Shown: in pieces, positions 26,172 through 40,541 of the stretch
Layout: each line of letters opens with the position of its first letter
How positions within the stretch are numbered: the stretch's first letter is position 1
Assembly: GCF_027213965.1 (NCBI RefSeq)
Contig: NZ_JAPWGX010000003.1
Span: 372,001-436,000, forward strand
DNA from: Maritalea porphyrae
GTDB taxonomy: Bacteria; Pseudomonadota; Alphaproteobacteria; Rhizobiales; Devosiaceae
Direction of reading: 5' to 3'
DNA length: 64,000 nt
Position numbers and translations under genes: made by a program
Notes under the pieces: model-generated
Database searches by the model: none
Told to the model about the DNA's origin: nothing
The model's input: the letters and a program-made list of their open reading frames with translations, nothing else

Positions 26172-29100
26172 ATGACCACCAACTATCAAGGTCGTCGTAA
26201 AGTACGCAAATCCTTTGGCAGCATTCGAGAAGTCATCGAAATGCCAAACCTAATTGAAGTTCAAAAAGCATCATATGATCAATTCTTGATCGTAGACGCA
26301 CCTGAGGGTGGTCGTGGTGACGAAGGTCTTCAATCTGTATTCAAGTCAGTTTTTCCAATTTCTGACTTCGCAAACACAGCGTCCTTGGACTTTGTGTCTT
26401 ATGAATTTGAACAGCCTAAATATGATGTAGATGAATGTCGCCAACGCGATATGACATTTGCAGCGCCTTTGAAGGTCACTCTTCGTTTGATCGTATTTGA
26501 AATCGACGAGGAAACAGGCGCGAAGTCTGTAAAAGACATCAAAGAACAAGATGTTTACATGGGCGATATGCCATTTATGACCGGTAACGGTACATTTGTG
26601 GTCAATGGTACCGAGCGTGTTATCGTTTCTCAAATGCACCGTTCACCTGGTGTGTTCTTTGATCACGATAAAGGCAAATCACACTCTTCTGGCAAGCTTT
26701 TGTTTGCTGCGCGCATCATTCCATACCGTGGCTCTTGGCTCGATATTGAATTTGACGCGAAAGATGTTGTTTATGCCCGCATCGACCGTCGCCGCAAGAT
26801 CCCTGTAACTTCTTTGCTCAAAGCTTTGGGCATGGATGCAGAGGAAATCCTTGATACATATTATAACACGATCACTTATGAGCGTGCGAATGGTGGATGG
26901 CGTCAGCCATTTGATTGGGAAAAAGTGCGTGGCACAAAACCAATCGCAGACATCATCGACGCTGATACTGGTGACGTGGTGCACGAAGCTGGCAAGAAAA
27001 TGTCAGCACGGGCAGCGAAAAAGTTGCACGAAGGCGGCATGACCCACGTTTTGGTGGAAGATGCTGACTTGTTCGGCTCTTATGTTGCAGAAGATTTGAT
27101 CAATGACGAAACTGGCGAGATTTATCTCGAAGCTGGTGACGAACTTGATGACGCAAATCTGGCTAAATTGGTTGAAGCCGGTTTTGACGCTGTTCCTGTG
27201 CTCGATATCGATCACGTGAATGTTGGCGCTTACTTGCGCAACACTTTGGCGCTCGACAAAAACGAGTCTCGTGAAGATGCATTGTTTGACATCTACCGCG
27301 TGATGCGTCCGGGCGAGCCCCCCACCATCGAAACTGCTGAAGCAATGTTTGAATCATTGTTCTTTGATTCTGAACGTTATGACCTTTCAGCGGTTGGCCG
27401 TGTGAAAATGAACATGCGATTGGACATGGAGTGTGAAGACACTGTTCGTGTTCTACGCAAAGAAGACATTGTTGAAGTCGTTCGCACTTTGGTGAACCTT
27501 CGTGACGGCAAAGGCGATATCGATGATATCGATAACCTTGGCAACCGTCGTGTGCGTTCAGTTGGCGAGTTGATGGAAAACCATTACCGTCTTGGCTTGT
27601 TGCGCATGGAACGTGCGATCAAAGAGCGTATGTCATCTGTGGAAATTGACACAGTGATGCCGCAAGATTTGATCAACGCAAAGCCAGCAGCCGCTGCGGT
27701 GCGTGAGTTCTTTGGTTCATCACAGCTTTCACAGTTTATGGATCAGACCAACCCGCTTTCAGAGATCACGCATAAGCGTCGTCTTTCAGCGCTTGGCCCT
27801 GGCGGTTTGACACGTGAGCGTGCTGGTTTTGAAGTACGTGACGTTCATACAACCCACTATGGTCGTATTTGTCCGATTGAAACTCCAGAGGGTCCAAACA
27901 TTGGTTTGATCAACTCTTTGGCTACATTCGCACGGGTCAACAAATACGGCTTTATTGAAGCGCCTTACCGTAAAGTTATCGATGGCAAAGTGACTGATGA
28001 CGTTGTTTATCTTTCAGCAATGGAAGAAGCAAAATACAATGTTGCGCAGGCCAACGCCAAGCTGAATGACGATGGTTCGTTTGAAAACGATCTTGTAACA
28101 TCACGTCACGCCGGTGAGGTGTCTTTGACACCGCGCGAAGCGATTGACTTGATGGACGTTTCGCCGAAACAGGTTGTTTCGGTTGCGGCTTCGCTTATTC
28201 CATTCTTGGAAAACGATGATGCGAACCGTGCTTTGATGGGTTCAAACATGCAGCGTCAGGCTGTGCCATTGCTTCGTGCACAGGCGCCGTTTGTTGGTAC
28301 TGGCATGGAAGCCGTTGTGGCACGCGATTCAGGTGCGGCGATTGTTGCCAAACGTCCAGGTATCGTTGATCAGGTTGACGCGACACGTATCGTTATTCGT
28401 GCAACGCAAGAAACTGATGCTTCTAAGTCTGGTGTGGACATCTACACATTGATGAAGTTCCAGCGTTCAAACCAATCATCATGTATCAACCAACGTCCAT
28501 TGGTCGTAGTGGGTGATCATGTTGATGCGGGCGATACGATTGCTGATGGTCCATCAACTGATATGGGCGATTTGGCTCTTGGCCGTAACGTGCTCGTCGC
28601 GTTTATGCCTTGGAATGGCTACAACTATGAGGATTCGATCCTTCTTTCTGAAAACATTGTGAAAGATGACGTGTTCACGTCTGTTCACTTGGAAGAGTTC
28701 GAAGTGATGGCGCGGGATACCAAATTGGGTCCTGAGGAAATCACTCGTGATATTCCAAACGTTTCAGAAGAAGCTCTGAAAAACCTCGACGAAGCGGGTA
28801 TCGTACACATTGGTGCGGACGTTGAAGCGGGCGACATTTTGGTGGGTAAAATCACACCAAAAGGCGAAAGCCCAATGACACCAGAAGAAAAGCTTTTGCG
28901 GGCGATCTTTGGTGAAAAAGCTTCTGACGTACGTGACACATCATTGCGTGTTCCTCCTGGGGATGCGGGCACAGTGATCGAAGTTCGTGTGTTCAACCGT
29001 CACGGCATCGACAAAGATGAACGTGCGATGGCTATTGAGCGCGAAGAGATTGAACGTCTTGCCAAAGATAGGGACGATGAGCAGTCAATTCTTGATCGTA

Positions 29101-30332
29101 ACGTTTATGCGCGTTTGAAAGAAATGTTGTTCGGCAAAGAAGCAACTGCTGGCCCTAAAGGCTATGTTGCAGGCACAAAGTTGAATGACGTTGTGTTTGA
29201 AAGCCAGCCACGTTCTAAATGGTGGCAGTTTGCGGTTGATGATGACCATGTAATGTCTGAAATTGAGGCATTGCAAGGCCAGTATGAAGACAGCCGCAAA
29301 CAACTTGAGCAGCGTTTTATCGACAAAGTTGACAAGCTTCAGCGTGGTGACGAATTGCCACCAGGCGTGATGAAGATGGTCAAAGTCTTTGTTGCGACTA
29401 AGCGTAAAATCCAGTCTGGTGATAAAATGGCTGGCCGTCACGGCAACAAAGGTGTGGTGTCTCGCATCATGCCTGTTGAAGATATGCCTCACTTGGCAGA
29501 CGGTACACCTGTTGACATCGTTTTGAACCCACTTGGCGTGCCAAGCCGGATGAACGTTGGCCAGATCTTGGAAACTCACCTTGGTTGGGCTTGTGCTGGC
29601 ATGGGCCGCAAAATCGGCGCGATGTATGACACATACAAGCGTGAAGGTCAGAACAATGTAGCGCCACTTCGTGAAGAGCTGAATGCGCTTTACACGGATG
29701 ATGACTACATCCAAGACCTTGATGACGACAGTGTTGTGCGTTTGTCTGAGTATTTGGGCACCAAAGGCGTTTCAATCGCAACACCGGTATTTGATGGTGC
29801 GAAAGAAGCCGACATTGTTGTGATGCTTGAACAAGCAGGGCTTGAAGCTTCTGGTCAATCTCGTTTGATCGATGGACGTACAGGTGAAGAGTTCGACCGT
29901 GATGTAACCGTTGGTTACATTTACATGCTCAAACTTGGTCACATGGTGGACGACAAGATCCACGCGCGTTCAATCGGACCATACTCCCTTGTTACCCAGC
30001 AACCGCTTGGTGGTAAGGCGCAGTTTGGTGGTCAGCGCTTTGGTGAGATGGAAGTTTGGGCTCTTGAAGCTTACGGCGCAGCTTATACGCTTCAAGAAAT
30101 GCTCACAGTTAAATCGGATGACGTTGCAGGGCGGACGAAAGTCTACGAAGCAATCGTTCGGGGCGATGACACGTTTGAGGCCGGTATTCCGGAAAGCTTT
30201 AACGTGTTGGTCAAAGAAATCAGATCCTTGGGTCTCAATGTTGAATTGAGCACCGCGGCTGAAGATGAATTTGAGGATGATGAACCACAGGATCAGATCG
30301 AACAAGATCAACCTGCGGACGCTGCAGAATAA
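26172..30332 (+). CDS. rpoB: DNA-directed RNA polymerase beta subunit
   Basis: A 1386-residue catalytic subunit. The rifampicin pocket reads [16 protein letters not shown] and [14 protein letters not shown], with the sensitive-type Gln, Asp, His and Ser residues. The late [13 protein letters not shown] motif lies at the active centre. An acidic tail (E-F-E-D-D-E-P-Q-D) ends the protein. TAGGAG lies seven bases before the ATG. It follows the attenuator by 155 bases and leads to rpoC. Confidence 0.98.
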   Translation: MTTNYQGRRKVRKSFGSIREVIEMPNLIEVQKASYDQFLIVDAPEGGRGDEGLQSVFKSVFPISDFANTASLDFVSYEFEQPKYDVDECRQRDMTFAAPLKVTLRLIVFEIDEETGAKSVKDIKEQDVYMGDMPFMTGNGTFVVNGTERVIVSQMHRSPGVFFDHDKGKSHSSGKLLFAARIIPYRGSWLDIEFDAKDVVYARIDRRRKIPVTSLLKALGMDAEEILDTYYNTITYERANGGWRQPFDWEKVRGTKPIADIIDADTGDVVHEAGKKMSARAAKKLHEGGMTHVLVEDADLFGSYVAEDLINDETGEIYLEAGDELDDANLAKLVEAGFDAVPVLDIDHVNVGAYLRNTLALDKNESREDALFDIYRVMRPGEPPTIETAEAMFESLFFDSERYDLSAVGRVKMNMRLDMECEDTVRVLRKEDIVEVVRTLVNLRDGKGDIDDIDNLGNRRVRSVGELMENHYRLGLLRMERAIKERMSSVEIDTVMPQDLINAKPAAAAVREFFGSSQLSQFMDQTNPLSEITHKRRLSALGPGGLTRERAGFEVRDVHTTHYGRICPIETPEGPNIGLINSLATFARVNKYGFIEAPYRKVIDGKVTDDVVYLSAMEEAKYNVAQANAKLNDDGSFENDLVTSRHAGEVSLTPREAIDLMDVSPKQVVSVAASLIPFLENDDANRALMGSNMQRQAVPLLRAQAPFVGTGMEAVVARDSGAAIVAKRPGIVDQVDATRIVIRATQETDASKSGVDIYTLMKFQRSNQSSCINQRPLVVVGDHVDAGDTIADGPSTDMGDLALGRNVLVAFMPWNGYNYEDSILLSENIVKDDVFTSVHLEEFEVMARDTKLGPEEITRDIPNVSEEALKNLDEAGIVHIGADVEAGDILVGKITPKGESPMTPEEKLLRAIFGEKASDVRDTSLRVPPGDAGTVIEVRVFNRHGIDKDERAMAIEREEIERLAKDRDDEQSILDRNVYARLKEMLFGKEATAGPKGYVAGTKLNDVVFESQPRSKWWQFAVDDDHVMSEIEALQGQYEDSRKQLEQRFIDKVDKLQRGDELPPGVMKMVKVFVATKRKIQSGDKMAGRHGNKGVVSRIMPVEDMPHLADGTPVDIVLNPLGVPSRMNVGQILETHLGWACAGMGRKIGAMYDTYKREGQNNVAPLREELNALYTDDDYIQDLDDDSVVRLSEYLGTKGVSIATPVFDGAKEADIVVMLEQAGLEASGQSRLIDGRTGEEFDRDVTVGYIYMLKLGHMVDDKIHARSIGPYSLVTQQPLGGKAQFGGQRFGEMEVWALEAYGAAYTLQEMLTVKSDDVAGRTKVYEAIVRGDDTFEAGIPESFNVLVKEIRSLGLNVELSTAAEDEFEDDEPQDQIEQDQPADAAE

Positions 30333-30424
30333 TCTAGTAGCAACATCAATCGCTTAATTTTTCCGCAGGTTTATAACGGGGTTTGGAGACGTCCAGCCCC
30401 ACCTGCAACATAGGAGATACGAAA

Positions 30425-33400
30425 TTGAACCATCAAGTTATGGATCTTTTCAATCCGCAGGCTCAGGCGCAAGTTTTTGACCAAGTCAAAATCAACATTG
30501 CTAGCCCTGAGAAAATTCTGAGCTGGTCTTTTGGTGAAATCAAAAAACCAGAAACGATCAACTATCGTACGTTCAAGCCAGAGCGCGATGGCCTTTTCTG
30601 TGCCCGCACATTTGGTCCGCAAAAAGACTATGAATGTCTTTGCGGTAAATATAAGCGCATGAAGTTTAAAGGCGTTATCTGTGAGAAGTGTGGCGTTGAA
30701 GTCACCTTGTCTCGGGTTCGTCGTGAACGCATGGGTCACATCGAATTGGCCGCGCCAGTTGCCCACATTTGGTTCTTGAAGTCACTTCCATCTCGTATTG
30801 CGCTGTTGCTCGATATGACATTGAAGGACGTCGAGCGGGTGCTCTATTTCGAACACTATGTGGTGATCGAGCCCGGTTTGAGCCCGTTTTCAGTCAACCA
30901 GCTTATTACTGAAGAAGAATTCATAGACGCCCAAGATGAATATGGTGCCGATAGCTTCACAGCAATGATTGGTGCGGAAGCTATCCGCGAAATGTTGGCT
31001 TCGCTTGACTTGGAAAAGTTGGCAGCTCAGCTTCGCGTTGAAATCGCTGAAGCAACGACAGAACTGAAGCCTAAGAAATTGGGCAAGCGTCTAAAAGTTG
31101 TTGAGCAGTTTATCGTGTCAGGCAACCGGCCTGAGTGGATGATCATGACTGTTGTGCCTGTGATCCCGCCTGAGTTGCGCCCCTTGGTGCCGCTTGATGG
31201 TGGTCGCTTTGCGACGTCAGATTTGAACGACCTTTATCGTCGTGTGATCAACCGTAACAACCGCTTGAAGCGCTTGATGGAGCTTCGTGCGCCAGACATC
31301 ATCATCCGAAACGAAAAGCGGATGTTGCAAGAGTCTGTTGATGCCTTGTTCGACAATGGTCGTCGTGGCCGTACCATTACTGGTGCGAACAAGCGTCCGT
31401 TGAAGTCACTTTCTGACATGCTTAAAGGTAAGCAGGGTCGTTTCCGCCAGAACTTGCTTGGTAAGCGGGTCGATTATTCTGGTCGTTCTGTTATTACCGT
31501 TGGTCCTGAGTTGAAACTGCATCAGTGTGGTTTGCCGAAGAAGATGGCGCTTGAATTGTTCAAGCCGTTTATCTATTCGCGCCTTGAAGCAAAAGGCCTT
31601 TCAACAACTGTTAAGCAAGCGAAAAAGCTGGTTGAAAAAGAGCGTCCTGAAGTTTGGGACATCTTGGACGAAGTTATTCGTGAGCACCCAGTGATGTTGA
31701 ACCGGGCGCCAACGTTGCACCGTTTGGGCATTCAAGCTTTTGAACCGACATTGATCGAAGGTAAAGCCATTCAGCTTCACCCGCTCGTTTGTGCGGCCTT
31801 TAACGCCGACTTTGACGGTGACCAAATGGCTGTGCACGTTCCATTGTCTTTGGAAGCGCAGTTGGAAGCACGTGTGTTGATGATGTCAACAAACAACATT
31901 TTGCACCCAGCCAATGGTCAGCCGATCATTGTGCCGTCGCAGGATATTGTTCTTGGTCTTTATTATCTGTCGCTTGCGTCAGACAATGAGCCAGGTGAGG
32001 GCATGGCATTCGCTTCTATGGGCGAAATCGAACATGCACTTTCACGTGGTATCATTACGCTGCACACTAAAATCAAAGGTCGTTTCACCACCGTTGATGC
32101 TGAAGGCAACCGATATAACGAAATTCATGACACCACACCTGGTCGCATGATGATCGCTCAATTGTTGCCAAAGAGCGACAAGGTGCCGTTTGAAGCTTGT
32201 AACCAGCTGATGACCAAGAAAATGATCTCGAAACTGATCGACACGGTTTACCGTGGCTGTGGTCAAAAAGAGACCGTCATTTTCTGTGACCAAGTTATGG
32301 ACCTTGGTTTCCGTCACGCGTGTAAAGCTGGTATTTCGTTTGGTAAGGATGACATGGTTATCCCTGACACCAAGCAGGCGATTGTTGATGCAACACGTGG
32401 TCAAGTTGAAGAGTTTGAACAGCAGTACAACGATGGTTTGATCACACGCGGCGAGAAGTACAACAAGGTTGTTGATGCTTGGGCCAAATGTGGTGACAAA
32501 GTTGCTGATGAGATGATGGCTCGGATTTCGTCTGTACAGATGGATGAAGAGACAGGTCGTCAGAAACCGATCAACTCAGTTTACATGATGGCTCACTCAG
32601 GTGCTCGTGGTTCGCCAGCTCAAATGAAGCAGCTTGCGGGTATGCGCGGTTTGATGGCACGTCCAGATGGCGGCATCATTGAAACGCCAATTATCTCGAA
32701 CTTTAAAGAAGGCCTGACTGTTAACGAGTACTTTAACTCGACCCACGGTGCACGTAAGGGCTTGGCTGATACAGCGATGAAGACCGCGAACTCGGGTTAC
32801 CTAACTCGTCGTTTGGTTGACGTTGCACAAGACTGTATCATCACCACAAATGATTGTGGAACCGATGACGGTCTGACGATGACGCCGATTATCGATAGTG
32901 GTAACATTATCGCTTCAATTGGTAGCCGAATTCTTGGCCGTACATCTGCGGAAGACATCTTGCATCCTAAGACTGGCGAAGTGCTGGTTGCCAAGGGTGT
33001 GCTGATGGACGAAGCCGATGCTGATCGTGTTGAAGAAGGCAAAGTCAACTCGGTTAAGATCCGTTCTGTGTTGACATGTAAGCAACGTCACGGCGTTTGC
33101 GGTACGTGTTATGGACGTGACCTTGCACGTGGTACTCCGGTTAATATGGGCGAGGCTGTTGGCGTTATCGCGGCGCAGTCAATTGGTGAGCCAGGTACAC
33201 AGCTAACCATGCGTACGTTCCACATTGGTGGTACAGCGCAGGTTGTTGATAGCTCATTCATCGAAGCCAACCACACCGGTAAAGTTTCGTTCCGCAATGG
33301 TAATGTTGCCAAGGACAGTGAAGGCCGTTTGGTCAACATGAGCCGCTCGTTGCAGCTTGTCATCACTGGCGAAGATGGCGCAGAACTTGGGCATCATAAG

Positions 33401-34645
33401 GTTCCTTACGGTTCAACGCTCAAAGTTGAAGCTGGCGACAGCATCAATGCTGGACAGCGAGTTGCTGAATGGGATCCATATGTGCGTCCGATCTTGTCGG
33501 AAGTTGGTGGTGTCATCGCTTTTGAAGACTTGGTTGACGGTGCATCTGTTTCAGAACAAACAGATGAAGCTACTGGCTTTACCAAACGTCTGGTTATCGA
33601 CTGGCGTTCAAACCCACGCGGTGAGCACCTTAAACCTGCTCTGACCGTGATGGATAAAGACGGCAAAGTGATCAAACTTGATCGCGGCGCTGACGCTCGT
33701 TATCTCTTGTCTGTGGAAGCTGTGATCGCTGCGGAGCCTGGTTCAAAAGTGAACCCTGGTGACGTGATTGCACGTATTCCTCTTGAAAGCGCCAAAACAA
33801 AAGACATTACCGGTGGTTTGCCACGGGTTGCGGAATTGTTTGAAGCACGTCGTCCTAAAGATCATGCGATTATCGCAGAGATCGATGGTACTATTCGCTT
33901 CGGTCGTGATTACAAAAACAAGCGTCGCATTGTTATTGAGCCACAAGATGAGACAATGGAACCAGCGGAATATCTCATTCCAAAAGGTAAGCCATTCCAT
34001 CTGCAAGAAGGCGATCCAATTGAACGTGGTGAGTACATCTTGGACGGCAATCCGGCGCCACACGATATCCTAGCTATTAAGGGTGTTGAAGAACTTGCAC
34101 GTTACCTCGTGAACGAAATTCAAGAGGTTTACCGTCTGCAAGGCGTGGGTATCAACGATAAGCACATCGAAACGATTGTTCGTCAGATGTTGCAAAAAGT
34201 TGAGATTACCGATCCGGGTGACTCTGGTCTGATCAAAGAAGAAAACATTGATACGATCGATTTTGATGAACTCAATGAACGTTTGATTGCTGATGGTCGT
34301 AAGCCGGCTGTTGGTTCACCCGTTCTGTTGGGTATCACCAAAGCTTCATTGCAAACACGTTCGTTCTTCTCAGCGGCGTCGTTCCAAGAGACAACAAGGG
34401 TTCTTACTGAAGCTGCGGTTAGCGGCAAGGCAGATCCACTTGAAGGTCTTAAAGAAAACATCATCGTTGGTCGCTTGATCCCTGTGGGAACTGGCGCCTT
34501 TACGGCGGAGACACAGCGTGTCGCTGGTAAGCGTGATGACTTGATCTTGGCTGAGCGTAAGCGCCAGGCAGACGAGGAGCTTGCAGCACGCAATGCTTTG
34601 CGTATTGAAGCTTCACCAGAGAATAGTGAGCAGCCTGCGAGCTAG
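30425..34645 (+). CDS. rpoC: DNA-directed RNA polymerase beta-prime subunit
   Basis: A 1406-residue catalytic subunit. The Mg-binding N-A-D-F-D-G-D-Q-M loop, the N-terminal zinc site (C-L-C-G ... C-E-K-C) and the second zinc site ([11 protein letters not shown]) are intact. I start it at TTG: AGGAG is eight bases upstream and the protein then begins [12 protein letters not shown], as in related RpoC. The longer frame from 30383 adds 14 residues unlike the family, and ATG at 30440 would trim it. Confidence 0.96.
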   Translation: MNHQVMDLFNPQAQAQVFDQVKINIASPEKILSWSFGEIKKPETINYRTFKPERDGLFCARTFGPQKDYECLCGKYKRMKFKGVICEKCGVEVTLSRVRRERMGHIELAAPVAHIWFLKSLPSRIALLLDMTLKDVERVLYFEHYVVIEPGLSPFSVNQLITEEEFIDAQDEYGADSFTAMIGAEAIREMLASLDLEKLAAQLRVEIAEATTELKPKKLGKRLKVVEQFIVSGNRPEWMIMTVVPVIPPELRPLVPLDGGRFATSDLNDLYRRVINRNNRLKRLMELRAPDIIIRNEKRMLQESVDALFDNGRRGRTITGANKRPLKSLSDMLKGKQGRFRQNLLGKRVDYSGRSVITVGPELKLHQCGLPKKMALELFKPFIYSRLEAKGLSTTVKQAKKLVEKERPEVWDILDEVIREHPVMLNRAPTLHRLGIQAFEPTLIEGKAIQLHPLVCAAFNADFDGDQMAVHVPLSLEAQLEARVLMMSTNNILHPANGQPIIVPSQDIVLGLYYLSLASDNEPGEGMAFASMGEIEHALSRGIITLHTKIKGRFTTVDAEGNRYNEIHDTTPGRMMIAQLLPKSDKVPFEACNQLMTKKMISKLIDTVYRGCGQKETVIFCDQVMDLGFRHACKAGISFGKDDMVIPDTKQAIVDATRGQVEEFEQQYNDGLITRGEKYNKVVDAWAKCGDKVADEMMARISSVQMDEETGRQKPINSVYMMAHSGARGSPAQMKQLAGMRGLMARPDGGIIETPIISNFKEGLTVNEYFNSTHGARKGLADTAMKTANSGYLTRRLVDVAQDCIITTNDCGTDDGLTMTPIIDSGNIIASIGSRILGRTSAEDILHPKTGEVLVAKGVLMDEADADRVEEGKVNSVKIRSVLTCKQRHGVCGTCYGRDLARGTPVNMGEAVGVIAAQSIGEPGTQLTMRTFHIGGTAQVVDSSFIEANHTGKVSFRNGNVAKDSEGRLVNMSRSLQLVITGEDGAELGHHKVPYGSTLKVEAGDSINAGQRVAEWDPYVRPILSEVGGVIAFEDLVDGASVSEQTDEATGFTKRLVIDWRSNPRGEHLKPALTVMDKDGKVIKLDRGADARYLLSVEAVIAAEPGSKVNPGDVIARIPLESAKTKDITGGLPRVAELFEARRPKDHAIIAEIDGTIRFGRDYKNKRRIVIEPQDETMEPAEYLIPKGKPFHLQEGDPIERGEYILDGNPAPHDILAIKGVEELARYLVNEIQEVYRLQGVGINDKHIETIVRQMLQKVEITDPGDSGLIKEENIDTIDFDELNERLIADGRKPAVGSPVLLGITKASLQTRSFFSAASFQETTRVLTEAAVSGKADPLEGLKENIIVGRLIPVGTGAFTAETQRVAGKRDDLILAERKRQADEELAARNALRIEASPENSEQPAS

Positions 34646-34666
34646 GTCCTTTATCTATAATTGTTG

Positions 34667-34700
34667 CAAAGGGCGCCCGGTGGGCGCCCTTTGTCGTTTT
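34667..34700 (+). terminator. Rho-independent terminator after rpoC
   Basis: A 12-bp perfect stem (CAAAGGGCGCCC with GGGCGCCCTTTG, loop GGT) followed by TCGTTTTA. It closes the secE-to-rpoC transcription block before the rpsL promoter region. Confidence 0.88.
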
Positions 34701-35214
34701 AGGTTTTGATTTACCATCTTTGCGAGATGATTCTGCAAAATGACATAAACACTTGATTTGCGATTCTATTTTCCTGTTGAAGAAGTCGATTTAGAGTCGT
34801 AATCGTACAATTGATTGGCCATGATGCTCGATATTGGTCCAAATAGAGCAAATGTCCGAGTTTGCGCGCTGATATTGGCGCCGATATTGCCTTGAACGGC
34901 CGAAATATCAAAAAAATCCCAGAAACCCTTGACGTCGGGCGCTGTTCGACTTAATAACGCCCTACCTTCACAGTAGGTCGTGAAGCACCTCACTATTCAA
35001 GCCACCTAAAAGGTTTGAAATATAAGTGCTTCAAACACACTGACGGGTAACAGACGCGACAATTGCGAGACGCAAGATTTCTCAGGAAACTGAGTAATCC
35101 TCTGTATTATTTGGCGCTGCCGATCTCCGTTTGGGGAAGGGCGGGTGCCATGTTGGTTGTTGTGAACTGTTAAACATGAGTTTTTGAACGGATGAAAAAG
35201 AAGGTTCGAGCAAT
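34701..35214 (+). promoter_or_regulatory. rpsL upstream region with promoter candidate and leader
   Basis: About 510 bp without a supported gene. TTGACG (34929-34934) and TAATAA (34952-34957), 17 bases apart, form a promoter candidate. Just downstream, CCTAC/GTAGG (34961-34977) and CTTCAC/GTGAAG (34966-34985) are mutually exclusive hairpins. The leader to rpsL would then be some 250 nt. Short frames here on the minus strand look random. Confidence 0.45.
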
Positions 35215-36071
<857 letters not shown>

Positions 36072-36092
36072 ATCGAAAAGGGTATCACGATT

Positions 36093-38186
36093 ATGTCTCG
36101 CGAATATAAGATCGAAGACTATCGCAATTTCGGTATCATGGCGCACATCGATGCGGGTAAAACCACAACGACTGAGCGGATCCTTTATTACACCGGTAAA
36201 AGCCATAAAATTGGTGAAGTGCACGATGGCGCTGCAACCATGGACTGGATGGAGCAAGAGCAAGAGCGTGGTATTACCATTACCTCTGCTGCGACGACTA
36301 CATTCTGGCCTGGCCGCGACGGTAAAAAGCGCCGTTTCAACATTATTGATACGCCAGGACACGTTGACTTCACGATTGAAGTAGAACGTTCATTGCGCGT
36401 GCTTGATGGTGCGGTTGCTTTGCTTGATGCGAACGCTGGTGTTGAGCCACAAACTGAAACTGTTTGGCGTCAAGCTGATAAGTACAATGTGCCTCGCATG
36501 ATTTTTGTCAACAAAATGGACAAAATCGGCGCTGATTTCTACAACTCAGTAGATATGATCAAGAAGCGTTTGGGTGCTACACCGGTTGTTATGCAGCTGC
36601 CAATTGGCGCGGAAAACGAATTTGCTGGTGTTGTTGATCTTATTGAGATGAATGCACTTGTTTGGAAGTCTGAAGCGCTTGGCGCTGAGTGGGATGTTGT
36701 TGAAATCCCTGATGACCTTAAAGAGCGTGCAGCTGAATATCGCGAGAAAATGATCGAAACGATCGTTGATGTCGATGAAGAAGCAATGGAAGCTTACTTG
36801 GAAGGCGTAATGCCAGACAATGATAAGATCCGTGAGTTGGTTCGTCGTGGTACTATCGATGTGACTTTCTACCCAGTGTTCTGCGGTTCTGCGTTTAAGA
36901 ACAAAGGCGTACAGCCACTTCTTGATGCTGTTGTTGATTTTCTTCCTTCGCCTGTCGATATTCCAGCTATTACTGGTATTGACGTACGCACAGAAGAAGA
37001 AGTTTCACGTCCAGCATCTGATGAAGCGCCATTTTCGATGCTTGCGTTTAAGATTGCCAACGATCCTCACATGGGTTCATTGACATTCTGCCGGATCTAT
37101 TCTGGTACGCTTGAAGCTGGTTCTGCAGTTGAGAACACAGTTAAAGAGAAAAAAGAACGTGTTGGTCGTATGTTTGAGATGCACTCAAACAGCCGCGAAC
37201 AAATTCAAAACGCCTATGCTGGTGATATCGTAGCGATTGTTGGTCTTAAAGACACAACAACTGGTGATACGCTTTGTGCTCCTAACTCAAAAGTTATTCT
37301 TGAGCGCATGGAATTCCCAGATCCAGTTATCGATATTGCTGTTGAGCCTAAAACTAAAGCCGACCAAGAAAAAATGGGTCTTGCTTTGAACCGTCTTGCT
37401 GCTGAAGATCCAAGCTTCCGCGTTAAGTCAGACGAAGAGAGCGGTCAGACTATTATTTCAGGTATGGGCGAGTTGCACCTCGACATTCTTGTTGATCGTA
37501 TGAAGCGTGAATTCGGCGTGGAAGCGAACATTGGTCAACCACAAGTGGCTTACCGTGAGACAATCACGAAAGTTGCAGACCACGACTATACCCACAAGAA
37601 ACAATCTGGTGGTTCTGGTCAGTTCGCTCGGATCAAATTCACAATTGAGCCTGGTGAATCAGGTGTTGGTCTTGAGTTCACAGACACAGTTACTGGCGGT
37701 AACGTTCCTAAGGAATATATTCCAGGTGTTGAGAAGGGCGTTAAGTCCATCATGGGCGCAGGTCCACTTGCTGGCTTCCCGCTTGTTGATGTGAAGTTCA
37801 CACTGAAAGACGGCGCCTATCACGACGTTGACTCTTCTGTAATGGCATTTGAGTTGGCAGGTCGTGCAGGTTTCCGTGAAGCGATTAAGATGGCTGGTCC
37901 AAAACTTCTTGAACCAATCATGAAAGTCGAATGTGTGAGCCCTGAAGAATACACGGGTTCGATCATTGGTGATTTGACTTCACGTCGTGGCCAAGTTCAG
38001 GGCCAAGATATGCGCGGCAACGCGACTGTTATTGATGCGTTTGTACCGCTCGCCAACATGTTTGGTTATGTGAATACGTTGCGCTCAATGAGCCAAGGAC
38101 GTGCACAATTTAGCATGGTCTTTGATCACTATGCGCAAGTGCCACAACAGGTGGCCGACGAAGTCATGGCGGCAAGCGCCAGTTAA
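36093..38186 (+). CDS. fusA: Elongation factor G
   Basis: A 697-residue translocation GTPase. P-loop A-H-I-D-A-G-K-T (17-24), D-T-P-G-H-V-D and N-K-M-D give domain I; a domain IV beginning S-G-G-S-G-Q-F-A-R follows. It moves tRNA-mRNA on the ribosome and helps recycling. It sits 21 bases after rpsG and 45 before tuf, in canonical str-operon order. Confidence 0.98.
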   Translation: MSREYKIEDYRNFGIMAHIDAGKTTTTERILYYTGKSHKIGEVHDGAATMDWMEQEQERGITITSAATTTFWPGRDGKKRRFNIIDTPGHVDFTIEVERSLRVLDGAVALLDANAGVEPQTETVWRQADKYNVPRMIFVNKMDKIGADFYNSVDMIKKRLGATPVVMQLPIGAENEFAGVVDLIEMNALVWKSEALGAEWDVVEIPDDLKERAAEYREKMIETIVDVDEEAMEAYLEGVMPDNDKIRELVRRGTIDVTFYPVFCGSAFKNKGVQPLLDAVVDFLPSPVDIPAITGIDVRTEEEVSRPASDEAPFSMLAFKIANDPHMGSLTFCRIYSGTLEAGSAVENTVKEKKERVGRMFEMHSNSREQIQNAYAGDIVAIVGLKDTTTGDTLCAPNSKVILERMEFPDPVIDIAVEPKTKADQEKMGLALNRLAAEDPSFRVKSDEESGQTIISGMGELHLDILVDRMKREFGVEANIGQPQVAYRETITKVADHDYTHKKQSGGSGQFARIKFTIEPGESGVGLEFTDTVTGGNVPKEYIPGVEKGVKSIMGAGPLAGFPLVDVKFTLKDGAYHDVDSSVMAFELAGRAGFREAIKMAGPKLLEPIMKVECVSPEEYTGSIIGDLTSRRGQVQGQDMRGNATVIDAFVPLANMFGYVNTLRSMSQGRAQFSMVFDHYAQVPQQVADEVMAASAS

Positions 38187-38231
38187 TTTTAACGCCAGCA
38201 CTACGCTGATACGAAATACGGAGAGAGCGAT

Positions 38232-39422
38232 ATGGCGAAGGAAAAGTTTGAGCGGAACAAACCGCACGTAAACATTGGAACGATTGGTCACGTTGACCAC
38301 GGCAAGACAACATTGACAGCGGCGATTACGAAAGTATTGGCTGAGGCTCAAGGTGGTGTTGCGACAGCTTTTGACGAGATTGATAAAGCTCCAGAAGAAA
38401 AAGCACGTGGTATTACGATTTCTACAGCTCACGTTGAGTATGAAACAGACAATCGTCACTATGCGCACGTTGATTGCCCAGGACACGCCGATTATGTGAA
38501 AAACATGATCACTGGTGCGGCACAAATGGATGGTGCTATTTTGGTTGTTAACGCAGCTGATGGCCCAATGCCACAAACACGTGAGCACATTTTGTTGGCT
38601 CGCCAAGTTGGTGTGCCAGCGCTTGTTGTGTTCATGAACAAAGTTGACCAAGTTGACGACGAAGAGTTGCTTGAGTTGGTTGAAATGGAAATCCGTGAGT
38701 TGCTATCATCTTACGAATTCCCAGGCGACGACATTCCAGTTGTTTCTGGTTCTGCTTTGGCAGCGCTTGAAGGCCGTGATGACGAAATCGGCAAGAACAA
38801 GATCCTTGAGTTGATGCAAGCTGTTGATGATTTCATCCCAACACCTGCACGTCCTATTGATCAGCCGTTCTTGATGCCAATTGAAGATGTGTTCTCAATT
38901 TCTGGCCGTGGTACAGTTGTTACCGGTCGTGTTGAGCGTGGCATTGTTAAAGTTGGCGAAGAAGTTGAGATCGTTGGCATTAAAGACACCCAGAAAACAA
39001 CCGTTACTGGTGTTGAAATGTTCCGTAAGTTGCTCGACAGCGGTGAAGCTGGCGACAACATCGGTGCTTTGATCCGTGGTGTTGACCGTGAGCAAGTTGA
39101 GCGTGGTCAAGTTCTTTGTAAGCCAGGTTCAGTAACACCGCACACCAAGTTCATTGGTGAAGCGATTATTCTGACGAAAGACGAGGGTGGTCGTCACACG
39201 CCATTCTTCAACAACTACCGTCCACAGTTCTACTTCCGTACAACTGACGTGACTGGTGTTGTGACATTGCCAGAAGGCACCGAAATGGTGATGCCTGGTG
39301 ACCGCGTTGAGATGAATGTTGAATTGATCGTACCGATCGCGATGGAAGCACAACTGCGCTTCGCTATTCGTGAAGGTGGCCGTACCGTTGGTGCCGGCGT
39401 CGTTTCAAAAATCATCGAGTAG
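38232..39422 (+). CDS. tuf: Elongation factor Tu, second copy
   Basis: The 396-residue product is the same as that of the gene at 15325, and the nucleotide sequence reads the same from ATG to TAG, pointing to gene conversion. Upstream (CGGAGAGAGCGAT) and downstream flanks are unrelated to the other copy. This copy is in the str operon and reads into rpsJ after 66 bases with only a short hairpin (39439-39461) between, so str and S10 operons may be one transcript. Confidence 0.97.
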   Translation: MAKEKFERNKPHVNIGTIGHVDHGKTTLTAAITKVLAEAQGGVATAFDEIDKAPEEKARGITISTAHVEYETDNRHYAHVDCPGHADYVKNMITGAAQMDGAILVVNAADGPMPQTREHILLARQVGVPALVVFMNKVDQVDDEELLELVEMEIRELLSSYEFPGDDIPVVSGSALAALEGRDDEIGKNKILELMQAVDDFIPTPARPIDQPFLMPIEDVFSISGRGTVVTGRVERGIVKVGEEVEIVGIKDTQKTTVTGVEMFRKLLDSGEAGDNIGALIRGVDREQVERGQVLCKPGSVTPHTKFIGEAIILTKDEGGRHTPFFNNYRPQFYFRTTDVTGVVTLPEGTEMVMPGDRVEMNVELIVPIAMEAQLRFAIREGGRTVGAGVVSKIIE

Positions 39423-39438
39423 ATTTAACAGCGCAAAG

Positions 39439-39461
39439 GCGGCGCGTTTTCAACGTGCCGC
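39439..39461 (+). promoter_or_regulatory. Short hairpin between tuf and rpsJ
   Basis: GCGGCGCG pairs with CGTGCCGC (8 pairs, one wobble) around TTTTCAA. No T-run follows. It could be an S10-leader remnant or an RNA processing site. Confidence 0.4.
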
Positions 39462-39488
39462 TGACGCGTAATTTTAGGAAGCATCGAC

Positions 39489-39797
39489 ATGAATGGTCAA
39501 AACATTCGTATCCGGCTTAAAGCGTTCGACCATCGAGTACTCGATAGTTCAACGAGCGAGATCGTAAATACTGCTAAGCGCACAGGCGCTCAAGTACGTG
39601 GCCCGATCCCGTTGCCAACACGAATTGACAAATACACTGTCAACCGTTCGCCGCACATCGATAAGAAGAGCCGCGAACAATTCGAAATTCGGACTCACAA
39701 GCGTCTTTTGGACATTGTAGAGCCTACTCCACAGACAGTGGATGCACTCATGAAGTTGGATCTGGCGGCCGGTGTGGACGTCGAGATCAAACTTTAA
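39489..39797 (+). CDS. rpsJ: 30S ribosomal protein S10
   Basis: A 102-residue head protein that is also NusE, the partner of NusB and Nus[16 protein letters not shown] is the conserved loop region. First gene of the S10 operon. TAGGAA precedes the start. Confidence 0.97.
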   Translation: MNGQNIRIRLKAFDHRVLDSSTSEIVNTAKRTGAQVRGPIPLPTRIDKYTVNRSPHIDKKSREQFEIRTHKRLLDIVEPTPQTVDALMKLDLAAGVDVEIKL

Positions 39798-39821
39798 GAT
39801 AAAAGAAAAAGGTGTAAACCG

Positions 39822-40541
39822 ATGCGTTCAGGTGTGATCGCACAGAAGCTGGGCATGACCCGGATCTTTGCAGAGGATGGAAGAGATATCCCTGTGACGG
39901 TTCTTGGTCTTCAGAACTGCCAAGTTGTCGCTCAGCGGACGGCGGACAAAGATGGTTATACAGCGCTCCAATTGGGGTCTGGTACAGCCAAAGTAAAGAA
40001 TGTAACTCGAGCTGGCCGTGGTCACTTCGCGGTTGCTAAAGTTGAACCAAAACGAAAAGTGGCTGAATTCCGTGTTTCGGAAGCCAACTTGATCGAAGTG
40101 GGCGCCGAAATGTTGGCTGACCATTTCAATGTTGGTCAGTTGGTTGACGTTTCTGGAACATCAATCGGTAAAGGTTTTGCCGGTGCGATGAAGCGTCACA
40201 ACTTTGGCGGCATGCGTGCTACTCACGGTGTATCGGTTTCTCACCGTGCACACGGTTCGACTGGTCAGTGTCAAGATCCAGGTAAAGTCTTCAAAGGTAA
40301 GAAGATGGCTGGTCACATGGGTGCTGTTCGGACAACTACTCAGAACCTTAAAGTGGTTAAAACTGACGTTGAACGCGGTTTGATCATGGTTCAGGGTGCT
40401 GTTCCTGGCTCAAAAGGTGGCTGGATTATGGTTCGCGACGCAGTGAAAAAAGCTATTCCTGCGGATGCACCAACTCCTGGTTCATTCAAAGCAATTGCTG
40501 CAGCACCTGCTGCTGAAGTCCAAGAAGGGGGCGCTGAATAA
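39822..40541 (+). CDS. rplC: 50S ribosomal protein L3
   Basis: A 239-residue early-assembly protein that reaches toward the peptidyl transferase centre. Conserved [13 protein letters not shown] and [22 protein letters not shown] are present. The C-terminus carries an Ala-rich tail, usual in alphaproteobacteria. Its stop overlaps the rplD start by one base. Confidence 0.97.
   Translation: MRSGVIAQKLGMTRIFAEDGRDIPVTVLGLQNCQVVAQRTADKDGYTALQLGSGTAKVKNVTRAGRGHFAVAKVEPKRKVAEFRVSEANLIEVGAEMLADHFNVGQLVDVSGTSIGKGFAGAMKRHNFGGMRATHGVSVSHRAHGSTGQCQDPGKVFKGKKMAGHMGAVRTTTQNLKVVKTDVERGLIMVQGAVPGSKGGWIMVRDAVKKAIPADAPTPGSFKAIAAAPAAEVQEGGAE

Noticed and set aside
29085-29714. A 209-codon minus-strand frame inside rpoB.
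   Set aside because: Shadow of rpoB with His/Cys-rich unlikely composition and no homology I recognise.
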